From: Nipponacmea schrenckii | Taxonomy: Eukaryota > Mollusca > Gastropoda > Lottiidae | Reading direction: 5' to 3' | Length of the DNA: 64,000 nt | NCBI GenBank assembly: GCA_030562195.1 | Contig: JAUJPP010000012.1 | Coordinates: 22,382,001 to 22,446,000 of the forward strand | In this document: positions 27,401 through 37,100 of the stretch, piece after piece | Layout: every line of letters starts with the position of its first letter | How positions within the stretch are numbered: position 1 is the stretch's first letter | Position numbers and translations under genes: made by a program | Notes under the pieces: model-generated | Told to the model about the DNA's origin: nothing | The model's database searches: none | Seen by the model: only the letters and a program-made list of their open reading frames with translations

Positions 27401-29930
27401 AAATATCATGATGTTCTGGGCAATGTAACTTTCATCAGCATGACCCGTCTTCATTAGGACATCAGATGCAGAAGAGAAGGATGTAAAACTCCATTTCATT
27501 TCATTTTGAAAGCATGACATAGTGTCCTTGCTGATTCTTTTCATTCTTTCCTTCGTTGTAATTAGGAACAAGTTAAAACATGGCACTAATTCATTTCTCA
27601 TTTTGTCTTAAATTTTCAGGTAAAACCGCGTTACATTGGGCAGCGGCAGTAAATAACGTAGAAGCCACAGAATCCTTGTTAGAACGCAACGCTAACAGAG
27701 ACGCTCAAGATAATAAGGTAAGTCAGATATTTCTATCTCAAATTCATCGTGGAACATTTTGACTCGTCCTGCAAGATATATAAACACACACACACACACA
27801 GATAATTGACAAATAAAGACAAACACATCCTGTAACCTATATTACAACTCTGGCTTCTCAAGTTTCAATTAAAAAGAAGACAAGTTATCAACTTTTAAGG
27901 TAGAAATTTCAAATTATAAAAGTTTTCGAGTTAATTTTGTTTTTTCACTTTTCACTTCTAATTTTCAATTTGAAAAATTTTTGTTCAAAAGTTTTGTTCG
28001 AAAGCCATGTTCACACTGCTATTAAAAATTTAGAGATTCGAATTCACAGTACCTTTTTGCCTAACGAGCAACAATTCACTTCACTTCCTATATTGATTGA
28101 CTCTCGGAAGCACTGATTGAGGATTCGAACTCACACTACCATTGTGCTAAGCAGAAGAAATTGGAAATAAAATTTTTTATTTTGATACAAAGGATTGCTT
28201 TGAGAATTTTGAGCAGTGTGAATTTTGCTTTTCTTTTGTGGTGTTGGTTAAAGGGATAATAGGTCAATATGAGTTTATATATCAGTGAACTTACCTGGTG
28301 TCAAAAAGTAACAGAATCTCTTAAAAACTAAGTCCTTTTTTAAAAACACTTTATCAATTTATTAAGCTTTTTTCAATAATCAAATGCATCTTTCTGAAAA
28401 GTTACTTAGTTTTTTGGATATATATATTTATTTATGGCAGCAGATATATTTATTGATGAATATATACTCTCACTGACCAAATTTAAAATTTTATGTTCAT
28501 TCTTTAAGAAAAGAGAAGCTGAAATAGGCTACACTTCATCTCGAATTCGACCATTCAAAGATGGACATATTCAAAATTCTTCATGAAAATTATTTTCAAT
28601 TCTGTTCTTCAAGTCATTAACCAAGAATGAAAGGAAAGCGTGTCAGTTTTCTCATCCTCGTCTTCAAAGTATCTTAATTAAGCTTAATCACCCTACGACA
28701 ACATTTTCGAGGAAACAGGACAGATTTTTTGTTTCATGCTCAATTTTATTTCTAATTCAGGATGAGACGCCATTGTTCCTGGCAGCCAGAGAAGGAAGTT
28801 TTGAAGCAGCTAAAGCTTTACTGGATCACTATGCCAACCGTGAGATAACAGACCATCTAGAATGTTTGCCACGTGAAGTAGCAGACGAACGTCGTCACCA
28901 TGACATTGTACAGTTGTTAGATACATATAAAGTGAATAGTCCAGGGGGCATGCACCTTGGAAATGGTGGGGTGCCTTCACCCAGCGATCTACCATTCATG
29001 CAGCACATTCACATGAAACAAAAACCCAAAGCACGTAAAAACAATAAAAGTGCTGCAAAGGAAAATGGACCTATTTCGCCCGTCAACGGGAAAACTAAAT
29101 CGAAACCGCGTAAGAAAAAGACAGTGCAAAATACACAAAATAGTAACATAGCTACTATGCAAGGGATGAATGATCCCTCATTAGGAGTGATCTCCCCTGT
29201 GACGTCATTAGAATCACAGTCGCCTCAAGGCTATGATTTAACACCGCCTCGTTACGAGAACACGATGGCAGGTCTGCAGCAAGCGAATCTACACGTCAAT
29301 GACATGGCGTTAATGTCAGAACATTATAAAAATGGTGGAATTCATATGGACAATAGTTATTGGATGGAGAACGCCTATGGACAACAACAACAAATTCCTC
29401 CAACCAGCACAACGCCTCCTTCTCAATCAGGAGGAAGTCCATTGAATCATGGGATACCCTCACCTAATAAATTGAAAAACCTTCCCACATCACCTACACA
29501 CATACAAGCTATGCAACACGCAGCTCAGCTAAACAGAGGTGTACCAACTCCACATAATGTTGGTCGGCAAAATGATTACGCTTATCTCAATGGAGGAGGT
29601 GAAAACATTCCCATTATATACACTCAACCTGTCGATATTCGACACAAAATGTCCCAGCAACAACCCCAACAAATTCAATATTTAGACCAATATCCCACAC
29701 CCCCCTCCCATCACAGCGATTCAACTCCACCCCAACACCAAATGGCAACGTTCCTTCCAGATCATTTCCCCACCCCATCACCAGATTCACCTGGACAGTG
29801 GTCCAGTTCCTCGCCCCATTCGGCGCATTCTGATTGGTCGGAGGGTATTTCGAGTCCAGTGCAGCCAGCGACTCAGATGCATGGAAAACGCTGTAAGTGT
29901 AAACGGTGCACAGATGCTGTCTATATCTAA
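460..29930 (+). CDS. Notch: Notch receptor, 3' 28 exons (5' end off window)
   Basis: Single-pass receptor that is cleaved after ligand binding so that its intracellular part can act with CSL/RBPJ in the nucleus. Exons read on the + strand: 460-582, 4102-4335, 6281-6436, 7189-7377, 16462-16574, 16767-16880, 17291-17524, 17973-18086, 18582-18923, 19228-19459, 19742-19897, 20110-20338, 20739-20940, 21315-21468, 21604-22155, 22457-22557, 23006-23210, 23712-23893, 24065-24642, 24979-25130, 25446-25665, 25812-25917, 26237-26417, 26582-26752, 26944-27095, 27244-27391, 27620-27717, 28761-29930. All have AG/GT borders and phases that fit, except the two indel exons (16462-16574 one base short, 19228-19459 one base long). 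About 2,201 residues are encoded here. Domain order is EGF 7-36, three LNRs, HD, TM, RAM, ankyrin repeats and PEST. Signal peptide and EGF 1-6 must lie upstream. Identity is near certain; the gene is single-copy here. Confidence 0.97.
660..1060. repeat. Degenerate copies of the 'tctaccagctggt' dispersed family
   Basis: The phrases 'tctaccagatggtc', 'aatctcttg' and 'acaaggataacaactt' recur two to three times in tandem and match better preserved copies at 18238, 19500 and 23390. Strongly decayed. Confidence 0.6.
1930..2155. repeat. Duplicated segment with tRNA-like B box
   Basis: Two imperfect copies (about 1936-2020 and 2068-2150) share 'gcacagattctagt' and 'tcgaaccagccatctc'. On the minus strand the latter gives ggttcgaaaccc or a close variant, similar to the internal Pol III B box. 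Probably a fragment of a tRNA-derived element. Confidence 0.5.
2453..2610. repeat. ATTC/TCAT microsatellite
   Basis: Near-continuous 'attc' and 'atc' repeats. The small open frames across it (His/Ser/Phe/Ile-rich) are artefacts of the repeat. Confidence 0.9.
3953..4081. repeat. TTCA microsatellite ahead of the EGF8 exon
   Basis: Tandem 'ttca', 'ttcagtcc' units end about 20 bases before the acceptor of exon 4102-4335, so they form part of its upstream pyrimidine-rich context. Confidence 0.85.
4410..4744. mobile_element. TTAA-flanked MITE, family A copy 1
   Basis: Non-coding 335-bp element bounded by TTAA at 4406-4409 and 4745-4748. The ends form an inverted repeat of about 34 bp (left starts atggataataggtcttag, right ends gacctattatccct). 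No transposase. The TTAA duplication is the target preference of piggyBac-type transposases. Confidence 0.8.
6101..6228. repeat. ATTC microsatellite ahead of the EGF10 exon
   Basis: Tandem 'attcattc' and 'attt' units end about 50 bases before the acceptor at 6280. The open reading frame that runs from this repeat into the exon is an artefact on its repeat side. Confidence 0.9.
7591..7820. repeat. 52-bp minisatellite, about 4.4 copies
   Basis: Units start cttcagagagtccacatag and repeat at 7591, 7643, 7695, 7747 and 7799, exactly 52 bp apart, with scattered substitutions. Confidence 0.92.
8481..8620 (-). mobile_element. SINE family 1 fragment
   Basis: Starts 'aaatgaatggagttttacg', continues with 'gggctaatgaagacggg' and 'gagggaaattttgcc'. 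This is the 3' part of the tRNA-headed SINE seen at 20468 and 53745, in minus orientation. Confidence 0.75.
9051..9238. mobile_element. Foldback element, arms about 85 bp
   Basis: The first 85 bases and the last 90 are imperfect reverse complements, meeting near 'cttcctgcttgata'. The arms share 'aacaattactgag', 'tttattctg' and 'gacgttt'. No coding capacity. A single-arm relative sits at about 40520-40620. Confidence 0.8.
9258..9485 (-). mobile_element. SINE family 1 copy, body without head
   Basis: Minus-strand copy with the tail phrase 'aatggagttttacat', 'gagggaaattt', 'atttccaattgtc', 'cacagggcc', 'ttgtccca' and 'gacctgcatcactgat', in the order expected for the reverse complement of the family. 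Confidence 0.8.
9935..10230. repeat. Dispersed repeat 'ctatcagtgtccctg'
   Basis: Two neighbouring copies carry 'gtgtaaattgat' followed by 'cagtgtccctg' and 'tacacat'. The same core occurs near 33600-33850, 50865, 58400 and 59600 in either orientation, so this is a dispersed, probably palindromic, non-autonomous element. Confidence 0.55.
11738..12074. mobile_element. TTAA-flanked MITE, family A copy 2
   Basis: 337 bp between TTAA at 11734-11737 and 12075-12078. Internal sequence ('ctcaagaatggtcaatatga', 'cttacctggtgtcataaagt') matches copy 1 nearly base for base. The left terminus is decayed; the right ends 'gacctattatccct'. Confidence 0.85.
12771..13236. mobile_element. TTAA-flanked MITE, family A relative
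   Basis: 466 bp with perfect termini agggataataggcgttag at the left and the reverse complement at the right, and TTAA at 12767-12770 and 13237-13240. Only the ends match family A; the interior differs, as in MITE subfamilies mobilised by one transposase. Confidence 0.85.
13356..15327. repeat. 82-bp satellite array, about 24 copies
   Basis: Units keep an exact 82-bp step (e.g. 13444, 13526, 13608) and include gtgaacactgctttaaccct and acctttcaaccaccctaatc. Variants (gtacc/gttcc, gttgaa/gtttaa, cctg/cttg) are shared by non-adjacent units, a sign of unequal exchange. No long open frame. Confidence 0.97.
15395..15690 (-). mobile_element. SINE family 2 copy
   Basis: Begins with 'aaagaaagaaacaactatat' and contains 'ggcattgatctttc', 'ttatccgtacccatttacag', 'gtgaagatgacttattcaag' and ends in 'ctctaactgctgtgctatag'. 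On the minus strand the end reads like a tRNA A box and the 'gagttctaatctcgat' part like a B box. Confidence 0.75.
15931..16248. repeat. 64-bp minisatellite, about 5 copies
   Basis: Units start tgtggactctctgaaag and include aaacctaaataccaaataaa. Steps are 64-65 bp. Its core is the reverse complement of the 52-bp minisatellite at 7591. Confidence 0.95.
17010..17160 (+). mobile_element. SINE family 1 fragment
   Basis: Intronic piece with 'cagttggaaatcg', 'gccaatgctgctgtcg', 'caaaattgcctcattgca' and 'actgca', matching the body of the family. Confidence 0.65.
18238..18385 (-). mobile_element. SINE family 2 fragment
   Basis: Contains 'aaagaaacaactatatttta', 'ggatcctttctaccagctgg' and 'cttggcattgatcttcc', then breaks off after 'acagctgggtgga'. 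Confidence 0.7.
19016..19150 (+). mobile_element. SINE family 1 fragment
   Basis: Has 'aagatctgaacagttggaaa', 'ctaatgccactgtcctggc' and 'catactgcatgg', a decayed + orientation body fragment in the intron before exon 19228-19459. Confidence 0.6.
19500..19715 (-). mobile_element. SINE family 2, internal part in three tandem copies
   Basis: The segment from 'aaggatcctttctaccagct' to 'ttaggttcaca' repeats three times with a period of about 85 bp. This is local tandem growth of a fragment of the dispersed family. Confidence 0.75.
20468..20680 (+). mobile_element. SINE family 1 with tRNA-like head
   Basis: Starts 'gccacggtggctcagtgagt' (Pol III A-box type, TGGCTCAGTGAG), then 'gaaggtccagg', 'atcggagggactgacat', 'aaaaagcgtctag', 'cattgcaaactgcatg', and ends 'aggacgtaaaactccattca'. 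The head-body-tail order defines the family. Not a functional tRNA gene: no clover-leaf with acceptor stem can be closed. Confidence 0.82.
21095..21175 (+). mobile_element. SINE family 1 tail fragment
   Basis: 'ttccctcgttgcacactaca' followed by 'taaaactccattt', the 3' end of the family. Confidence 0.6.
22676..22880 (+). mobile_element. SINE family 1, head and 5' body
   Basis: 'ggtggctcagtgagtcagac', 'ttgctcacctgg', 'cagtgatgcaggtcagaggg', 'tggaaaaagtgtctagtcg', 'gatgggacaataaaccgagg'. The 3' half is missing. Confidence 0.78.
23390..23698 (-). mobile_element. SINE family 2, most complete copy
   Basis: About 309 bp directly before exon 23712-23893. It has all blocks of the family in order: 'aacaactatattttac', 'tctaccagctggtccttgg', 'ttatccgtacccatttacag', 'gaagatgacttattcaagg', 'atccaagcaaatgacgtcat', and 'ctaaaccactgtgttataga'. 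Read on the minus strand the end gives 'cagtggtttagagtgtgtgt', an A-box-like start. Family assignment as tRNA-derived is an inference. Confidence 0.75.
23845..25130 (+). other. Notch: Notch negative regulatory region: LNR-A/B/C and HD
   Basis: Three Lin12/Notch repeats follow EGF36. LNR-A starts at CKQYGC in exon 23712-23893 and ends in exon 24065-24642; LNR-B and LNR-C follow (cores ending DGFDC and DGLDC, with the Asp ligands for calcium). The heterodimerisation domain comes next. It contains two basic sites: RVKR and, closer to the membrane, REKR at 24617-24628. The REKR site sits just before the conserved VYLEIDNR strand, where the furin S1 cut lies in vertebrate Notch1, so it is the likelier S1 site. 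This module shields the metalloprotease S2 site until ligand pulls it open. The S1 assignment is by position and motif only. Confidence 0.93.
25446..25665 (+). other. Notch: Notch transmembrane and RAM exon
   Basis: The exon starts with a short acidic juxtamembrane stretch. A hydrophobic helix follows from about 25481 ([15 protein letters not shown] then Val/Ile-rich), stopped by the basic SRKRER cluster at about 25553. The Val-rich end of the helix is where gamma-secretase (S3) cuts other Notch proteins. The TWFPEGFF motif with Trp codon at 25580 matches the RAM segment that binds the beta-trefoil of CSL. The downstream exon 25812-25917 adds an acidic DWGEDEEE stretch and a KAKRQR basic cluster, a likely nuclear localisation signal. 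Confidence 0.95.
27410..27505 (+). mobile_element. SINE family 1 tail fragment
   Basis: 'gcatgacccgtcttcattag', 'gatgcagaagagaaggatgt' and 'aaactccatttcatttcatt', in the Notch intron after exon 27244-27391. Confidence 0.65.
28252..28505. mobile_element. TTAA MITE, family A, truncated copy
   Basis: TTAA at 28248-28251 followed by agggataataggtc and the family interior ('cttacctggtgtcaaaaagt'). An internal deletion removes the segment after the left end, and the right terminus stops at 'attttatgttcattctttaa'. Confidence 0.75.
28931..29930 (+). other. Notch: Notch C-terminal tail with PPxY and PEST
   Basis: The tail after the ankyrin repeats is rich in Pro, Ser, Gln and Asn and has a basic patch (KSKPRKKK). 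A PPRY motif at 29244-29255 is a possible Nedd4/Itch WW-domain site. The PEST region, from about 29755, has TPSPDS followed by WSSSSP and SDWSEG, matching the conserved FBXW7-type degron and WSSSSP motif of Notch proteins. The last residues are unusual: a Lys/Arg/Cys-rich KRCKCKRC segment and the C-terminus AVYI, which could be a PDZ ligand. Stop is TAA at 29928-29930. Confidence 0.93.
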
Positions 29931-32900
29931 GAGGTGGTAACCATAGTGATAGTGACACGTGACACTCCATGATATTATGTGCTATATTGTGTTAACTTTG
30001 AAGAAATAGTCAGACCTATGCGTGTTTCTATGCAACAATGAAAGAATGATTCCGCCATTTTGGTGACCGAAGCAGAGCAGAAAGGGAAAAGAACACCTTA
30101 CATGAATGTAATTGTTGGGGTCAAAATGGACCATGGTTTGATGGAAAAAATTGTCTGATTGAAGACAGTGTTAAGTAAACGGAACCTAAACACAAGGGAA
30201 TCTACTCTTTAGAACTAACATGACGGTCATAGATAAGATGGCTGATGGAATATTGTGTTCCAAAACGTAAGAACCATAACTGTGGGATTCAAACACAAAG
30301 GAAATGATGTGCTCGCGGAAAGTGTTTTCGTAGGATATTTATGTGTTTTTATACCGACTGAAATCTTCAAAGATGAACTGAAACCTAAAGACACTTATGG
30401 TGCTTTTGTAACTTTATGGTCACTGGATGTCTAATCCCACCAAAATGCAAACTTATTAAGGTGAAGACTTACTATTGATTGAGTATTTTGTCAGGATTGG
30501 TTGTTTTCAGTGAATTAAATTTTTGTAAACAGGGTCCATTCATAATTTTGTCATCATTAAAAATATACTTTAAGTTTAGTTGAGCTCTAAACTGCCATAT
30601 TCATTATGAAATTTATGTATTTAGGTCACAGAATATGCAAATTTATGCAAATGAAGCTATTTCACAAAAACCTCAATTGAGGATGAATTTTTCAAAAATG
30701 AATTTCATCTTTGTTGAAATTTTGTGGAATGCCTAAAATTTACTATCAAAGAAAAAGCAATACTCATATTTCTTTGGATCAAAATTTTAATTTTTTTTGC
30801 AAATTTTTAGATGTACTTTTTCAATTTTATGCAAATTTTTAAAAATTGATCAAAAAACTACTTTTATATTTACAATTGAAAATATCAAAATTTTTAAAAA
30901 TTTGATTTGTCCCTGTCTGACTTCTGTAAAATTTTATTAAATTTTTATTATTTCATTTTGTATTATAGTGACATTTGTATTTTTATACATGCAGATTAAT
31001 TCTATTTTACATGCCATATTTGGTCATTTTTTCCTTATATGGTCATGTTGAATCAATTTCAGTGTCTTAACAGGTTCAAAACACCAAATTTGGTAATATG
31101 TGCTATATATGGAAAATTTGATCTTATTTGGTCATTCATGCATATTCATTTATGTTAATTAATAATCATACTGCCCATTGATTGGTCACAGTTTACTTTT
31201 AAAGGTTCATCAATATTCATCAATTCATACCGTTTTTGTAATTTTTAGTTTGTATTCCTGTGTTTTACTACGTTTTGTGCTATTTTTTGTAAATTTGAAA
31301 CCTAAAGTGTACTTATTATATAAACTGCTGGCGTAAATACTGATATTGAAAAACTTTGTGCCTAAAATGAAATTGATAGGCATACTATCTTGGCATAAAA
31401 CAAGATTTGAGGCATTTTTAAAATGCATTTGTAAATTAGGATTTGCATGAAAAGAGGAGGAGCAAGTTTTAAATTTGAGGTCTTTAAAAAGCTAAGGGTA
31501 TAAAAAAGAATCTGCTCTTAAGAAATTTGTAAAAAAACTCATAAAAATGTGAAATTTTCTATTTATTAAATAATAATGCAGTTTATTTCAATTTAATAAA
31601 TTAACTGCAGGATTTGTCAAAAAATTGGTAGAAATAGCAATTTTGCATAAAATTGCCAGCTAACCAAAATTCAACGCGACCTACTGTAACTCTTGTATAT
31701 AAATCTGCCATAACAATTAAAAATGTCTCGATAAATTATCGTTAATTATGTTATAATTATTTAGTTTAATTAGTCGCTGATATATATTTATTGCTTCACA
31801 ATTATAATCTTAGTTTCACTTAGTTAATTAAGCTAACGAACTCTGAAGCACAATTTTATTTTTAAAAAAAACTTTTTTGTCAGTTCTCCACAACTTTGCA
31901 ACCAATTTGTATGTGAAATAAGCTAACAAAATTATTTTACAATTGTTTTTCAAAAAAAGGCAACCGGGTTCCACATTCAAAATGGGATAGTTATAAAGGC
32001 TAAAATGATTACTAGAATTTTTTTTTTAAATTTTGGGAAAATTAGAAAAATTAAAAAGATACGATTTTTACAATTGTGCATCATAGATTTCTATTTTTTG
32101 CAAGTTTCTCTCTAAAATGGCATCTGGTGTTTCAACCTAAATTTTTGTTCTGTGTTTTGTTTTTCGTTTTAATTTTGATCCAAGATCTCTTAATCAAGGT
32201 TTTAGGGAACTTTTTGATTTCCATAATCATTAACTTTCTGTTTCATGCTGCAAAAATACATCTATCTATGCATGGAGTCCCAGCATAAGCAATAAACGAA
32301 AGCGCCCCCACCCTCCTTCTACCTAGATAGCCATTCCAAATCTGAGTAAGAAAAATATCAAATAAATTTAAAATTATTTTTTGAAAGAATCAAATTTTTT
32401 ATGTTAAGTTTTCGGATTGAAAATTTTTAAACAATTTTCAGAAGAAATATATATCTTATTCACATATAAAATTTCAAATATTTAAAAAAATGGTGTTTCT
32501 ACTCAAGAAAATAATTAACTAAAATAATCAATTGATTTACTGAATTATTTGCGATTATGCGATAATTGTTTATGAAGTATCGCAGAATTTGCTGCGAAAC
32601 TAAATTTTGTTGCAAGATTGCATCTCTAGTCCTTCCTAATTTATCTAACATTTTTTCATGTCGAAATTTTTCAATGTAAATAAAAACGAAATGTACATAC
32701 ATATTTCATTTTTTCTTATAAACCTAAAAATGCATTTATTTTTATAAAAATGTGAATAGACTTCAAAGTGCATGTTTTCTAAATTGTCTAAAATTAAAAA
32801 AAGCGAGATTTAAAAAAAGTTAATAAGATGGTGTCATATCAAGAATAATGTCAAAATTTTTAAGAAAAAAAAGATTTGAAAATAACTAAAATTTTGTTTG

Positions 32901-34160
32901 AAAAATAACCAATTTCATTGAAGATTAAATCCAAATTTATAAAAAACAAAATTATTTATTGTAAAACTCACAAAATTGAATTTGAAATATTCAATTATTT
33001 TTGGTTTTTTTATATTTTGTTTTGAAAATTTAAATTTTGTCAACCATTGTAAAAGACATTGGAAGGTAAAGAGTTATTTTGTATAAAAATGTTTGTAACA
33101 CAATGTTTTTCTACTGTCATATTATATATTACTATTATAAAATACATTAAAACATGTACAGACACTAATATAGGTGTATTTTTCTGCCAACCCACAGTTC
33201 TTGTCCTATCTGAACAGAAGATGTCTTAGAGCTCTTCTATGCCACTCCTCGAACATGCTTGGTACTGTCTGATGATTAATCTGGACCCCTTTCTTACCCT
33301 CTAGATAATGTTGTAAATATTGACAAAGGTCTCATATGTTTGAAATTTAAATGCAAAATTGCATTAAAGAAATTAAGAAAAAAAAAAGATAAACAAGTGT
33401 TAAATTGCACTTTAATAAGGACTAAATCAACAATTAATTGTGGTAAATATACTAATACATTAAACAGAGTTATTTCCCTCTATTCAGAAATCTTTCTTGC
33501 AGCAGAGAAGGAGAGATGTTTTCATATATGGCACAAAATCCATCAAAATATTGCATCTTTTTCAATAAACACTATTGGAATACATAAAAGGAATTTACAG
33601 AAGTTTTCTAAATTTGGATTTGTACCAGGAACACTGATAGCTGCTATTTACACCATCCTAAAGTACAATCAGACTTTGGATGGCGTCACTAATCATGGAG
33701 GCCTTAAGTGATTCAAGCTTTTTTGTAATTAGTCACTTCATCAACACTTTATTTAGAAAGCATTGCAAGAACCACAGAAGTCAGATTGAAAATTATAAAG
33801 GTGAAATTCGATGCTATCAGTGACTCAGATACACATTTAAATTCCTTTGATTGGTTATATTGTTTTTGTAACTGTGAACACCACATTCATAAGAATGTGA
33901 ACAGATTCAAATGCACTGGTTATCTGGTTTGCATCAGTCAGAGATTTACAAACAATGATTAACTCCGAATAATTCAGAATTTTATGGAAAGAACATTTCA
34001 TTAGCTGAGCAACCTTCTAAAATGTGAGCTCAAGTTTCTAAAAAATGTTAACAGATCAAAATGCACTGGATCACTCTCTAACAATTGAAGACAGAAATAA
34101 CAAAACAAGGTTTTCCTCCAACCGGTTTCATCCTATTGCGACTATGACTTCATCATCAAA
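29931..34160. other. Intergenic region between Notch and UBAC1 3' ends
   Basis: Tail-to-tail spacer of 4.2 kb that must hold the Notch 3' UTR and the UBAC1 3' UTR. It is very AT-rich with many A and T runs. A plausible UBAC1 poly(A) signal (AATAAA on the minus strand) lies at about 33748-33753. The dispersed 'cactgatagc' repeat occurs at 33600-33850 in both orientations. No credible coding exon was found. Confidence 0.7.
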
Positions 34161-37100
34161 TCACCTAGAAGATCGTAAATCTTTTAGTGGATTCAGCGAA
34201 GGCTTTGAGTTTTTCTCTGCGTGGTATATACGAGAGATCTGCATCAATAATGGACCAGTCTCAGGATCTGACAGCCATTGACTGGCGGCTATTGGATTCT
34301 CCAACATCTGTAGAAAGGCTGGAAAAGAAAAATGCAATGGAGTTTTATATCCTACTGTTCTGTATCTTATTGGTCTAATGAAATGAAATAGAGTTTTATA
34401 TCCTACTGTTCTGTATCTTATTGGACTAATGAAATGAAATGGAGTTTTATATCCTACTGTTCTATATCTTATTGGACTAACGAAATGAAATGGAGTTTTT
34501 TCCATATTAGTGTAATTTTCGAAAGATTTCATTATGTGACTGTGTATGCAGAGTGAAAATTGTATGAGATAACTGTGGTATATTGTTCAAAATATTTATA
34601 CATTAAAAAATAAAGAGTTTTAAGTCCTACTCTTCTGCATCTATTAGGCTTATGTAGATATGCAATGGCATGCAGTGTTCAATGAGGGAAATTTTGCCAT
34701 GACAGCGGCATAACCCAACTCTTTTTGCGATTTCCAACTGTTGCCTGTAGCACATGGGGCTTCAGTTTATTGTCCCATCCCAACGATAAGAGGTTAAGAT
34801 TAATGGCTTAAAAAGAAAAAGAAAAAAGAAAGAAACAACTATATTTTACTAGGATAACAACTGTCCGACATTTTCAACATATCCAAGCAAATGACATCAT
34901 GATGTAAAGAACCAACGCTCTAACTGCTGGGTTATAGAACCCCACAAGCCTAACCACATCACACGTATGAAGATAATTTAATCAAAAGATACTAACCTAG
35001 AAGACATCTTGGATTATTGAGACCTAGTTGAACTGTGGGATTAGCTATAATGGCTTGATATATCGGACTACTTGTGTCGAGTCCCTCATCTAAATTCTCC
35101 GGCTTCGTCTTTCGATCACCTAGCAACCATTCGCACTGGAAAGGGAAATTTATTTTGAGTTTTTTAACAACGTACATATATGGATATATCTTGACTGCAC
35201 TTATGTCCGTTCATCCACATCGACACCTCGAAATTCAAAAGAATAATACTTGAAATCTGTACACAGTGATCTGTGAACACTATTACTTATAGGCTTAACA
35301 AAACTGGCTGAATGTTAGACAGGACCATGTCCTTGTGTATTGGACCTAATTCTGACCCATGTAAAATAAAGAGTTTATGTTTGTCTCTATGAGCTGAATG
35401 TTAGACAGGACCATGTCCTTGTGTATTGGACCTAATTCTGACCCATGTTAAATAAAGAGTTATGTTTGTCTCTATGAGCTGAATGTTAGACAGGACCATG
35501 TCCTTGTGTATTGGACCTAATTCTGACCCATGTAAAATAAAAGAGTCTATGTTTGTCTCTATGGGCTGAATGTTAGACAGGACCATGTCCTTGTGTATTG
35601 GACCTAATTCTGACCCATGTTAAATAAAGAGTTTATGTTTGTCTCTATGAGCTGAATGTTAGACAGGACCATGTCCTTGTGTATTGGACCTAATTCTGAC
35701 CAATGTAAAATAAAGAGTTATGTTTGTCTCTAGGGTTGAATGTTAGACAGGACCATGTCCTTGTGTATTGGACCTAATTCTGACCCATGTAAAATAAAGA
35801 GTCTTTATTATTGAATTTAACATTCCCATGTTTGTTATATTCTGGTGAAATATAGGTGTATTCTGTCTCATGTTAATGTTCAACAGTCAAGTGTATGAAA
35901 AATAATAAAGAGTTAAAATTAAAACTTGATCTCTAGAATTTAAAGGATCTGAACTCCTGTTCTCCTGAAAATGCTCGTAATTTAGTAAGTGAGAAAATAG
36001 CAAATTGAGAAACTTAAAGTAGCAGCTTGGTGTCAGGATCTACTTGCAACACTAGTGCATCCTTTTATCAAGCCAGTCCCAGTTTTCTGTAACCTGCTTT
36101 AAAGAAATTAAAATAGAAAAGATAACAGTAAAATTTTGAAAATGTGCTCTTTTATTTTTTCTTGTTAAAGACCAACCTATCTTGGCTGTCACCATTTCTT
36201 ACGAGCTTTTAAGTAAAAGAAAAAATCTAATGAAACAGAAAAATGAAATGAATGAGTTTTACATCCTACTCTTCTGCATCTTATGGGCTAATGAAGACAG
36301 ACAGAATGCAATAAGGGAAAATTTTGATTACATTTAGCAATGAAGTTTGAACTACCTCTTCAGGGGTATCAGCAACTGGTTGAGTTGTCTCCCCTTCTAG
36401 AGCCTCGTCAATGTCTGGATCATCCTGGTGTTGTAGCAACCAATCCATAGCAGACATCACAGACAGTCTAAAAAAAAGAATAGCATTTGGAAAAAAGACA
36501 ATTCTTCACAAAGGAAATGTTGAAAAGATTATGCCCCAATCATTTAAAATGGGTAAAACTTTTGCAGACTTCAAAAAGTACATGACTTACTTATTTAGTA
36601 CTAAAGCTTTTTTGGCTCGAGTTTCAGTAAAACCCATTTCAGTCAATTGTCTTAAAAGGGAGGCATCAACTTTAGGCGTTTTGGCTGGCTCATTTAAAAT
36701 ATCTGAAAAATGCAAGAATTCTGACATGACAAAAAAAACACCATAATTTTACTATTACCAATATCACTGTTAGTTAATTAATATTTAAATAACAATGGAA
36801 TATTTTTAGAGTTATCTCCTAAGAGATATAGTGCAGTAGATAATGCTTTTTATCATACAAGTGATATCTACTGTAGAATACCTTATTGCGTGATAAAACA
36901 GACTTTAAGGTTTATAGTTCAAGATCCTTTCTACCAGCTGGTTCTTTGCCAAACCTCTTGGCATTGATCTTTCCCAGATTATCTGTACCCAATTATAGCT
37001 GGGTTGACTGGAATTATGAGTGAAGATGACTTATTCAAGGTCCTTGGACTTTCACAAGCAGATCTAAATCAGAGAAGACAGAACGGCCGTTTGCTCAACA

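Larger units (their letters stand above)
26582..28930 (+). other. Notch: Notch ankyrin repeat exons
   Basis: Ankyrin repeats are spread over exons 26582-26752, 26944-27095, 27244-27391, 27620-27717 and the start of 28761-29930. Recognisable cores are [56 protein letters not shown] and [12 protein letters not shown], with the last partial repeat ending near HHDIVQLLD. This domain binds CSL and Mastermind in the active complex. The first repeat has the acidic insertion ([13 protein letters not shown]) that is usual for Notch. No frame break is seen in these exons. Confidence 0.95.

Noticed and set aside
33340..33711. 123-codon plus-strand open frame
   Set aside because: Lys/Ile/Asn-rich in AT-rich DNA, overlaps a dispersed repeat at its 3' end, and shows no known domain.
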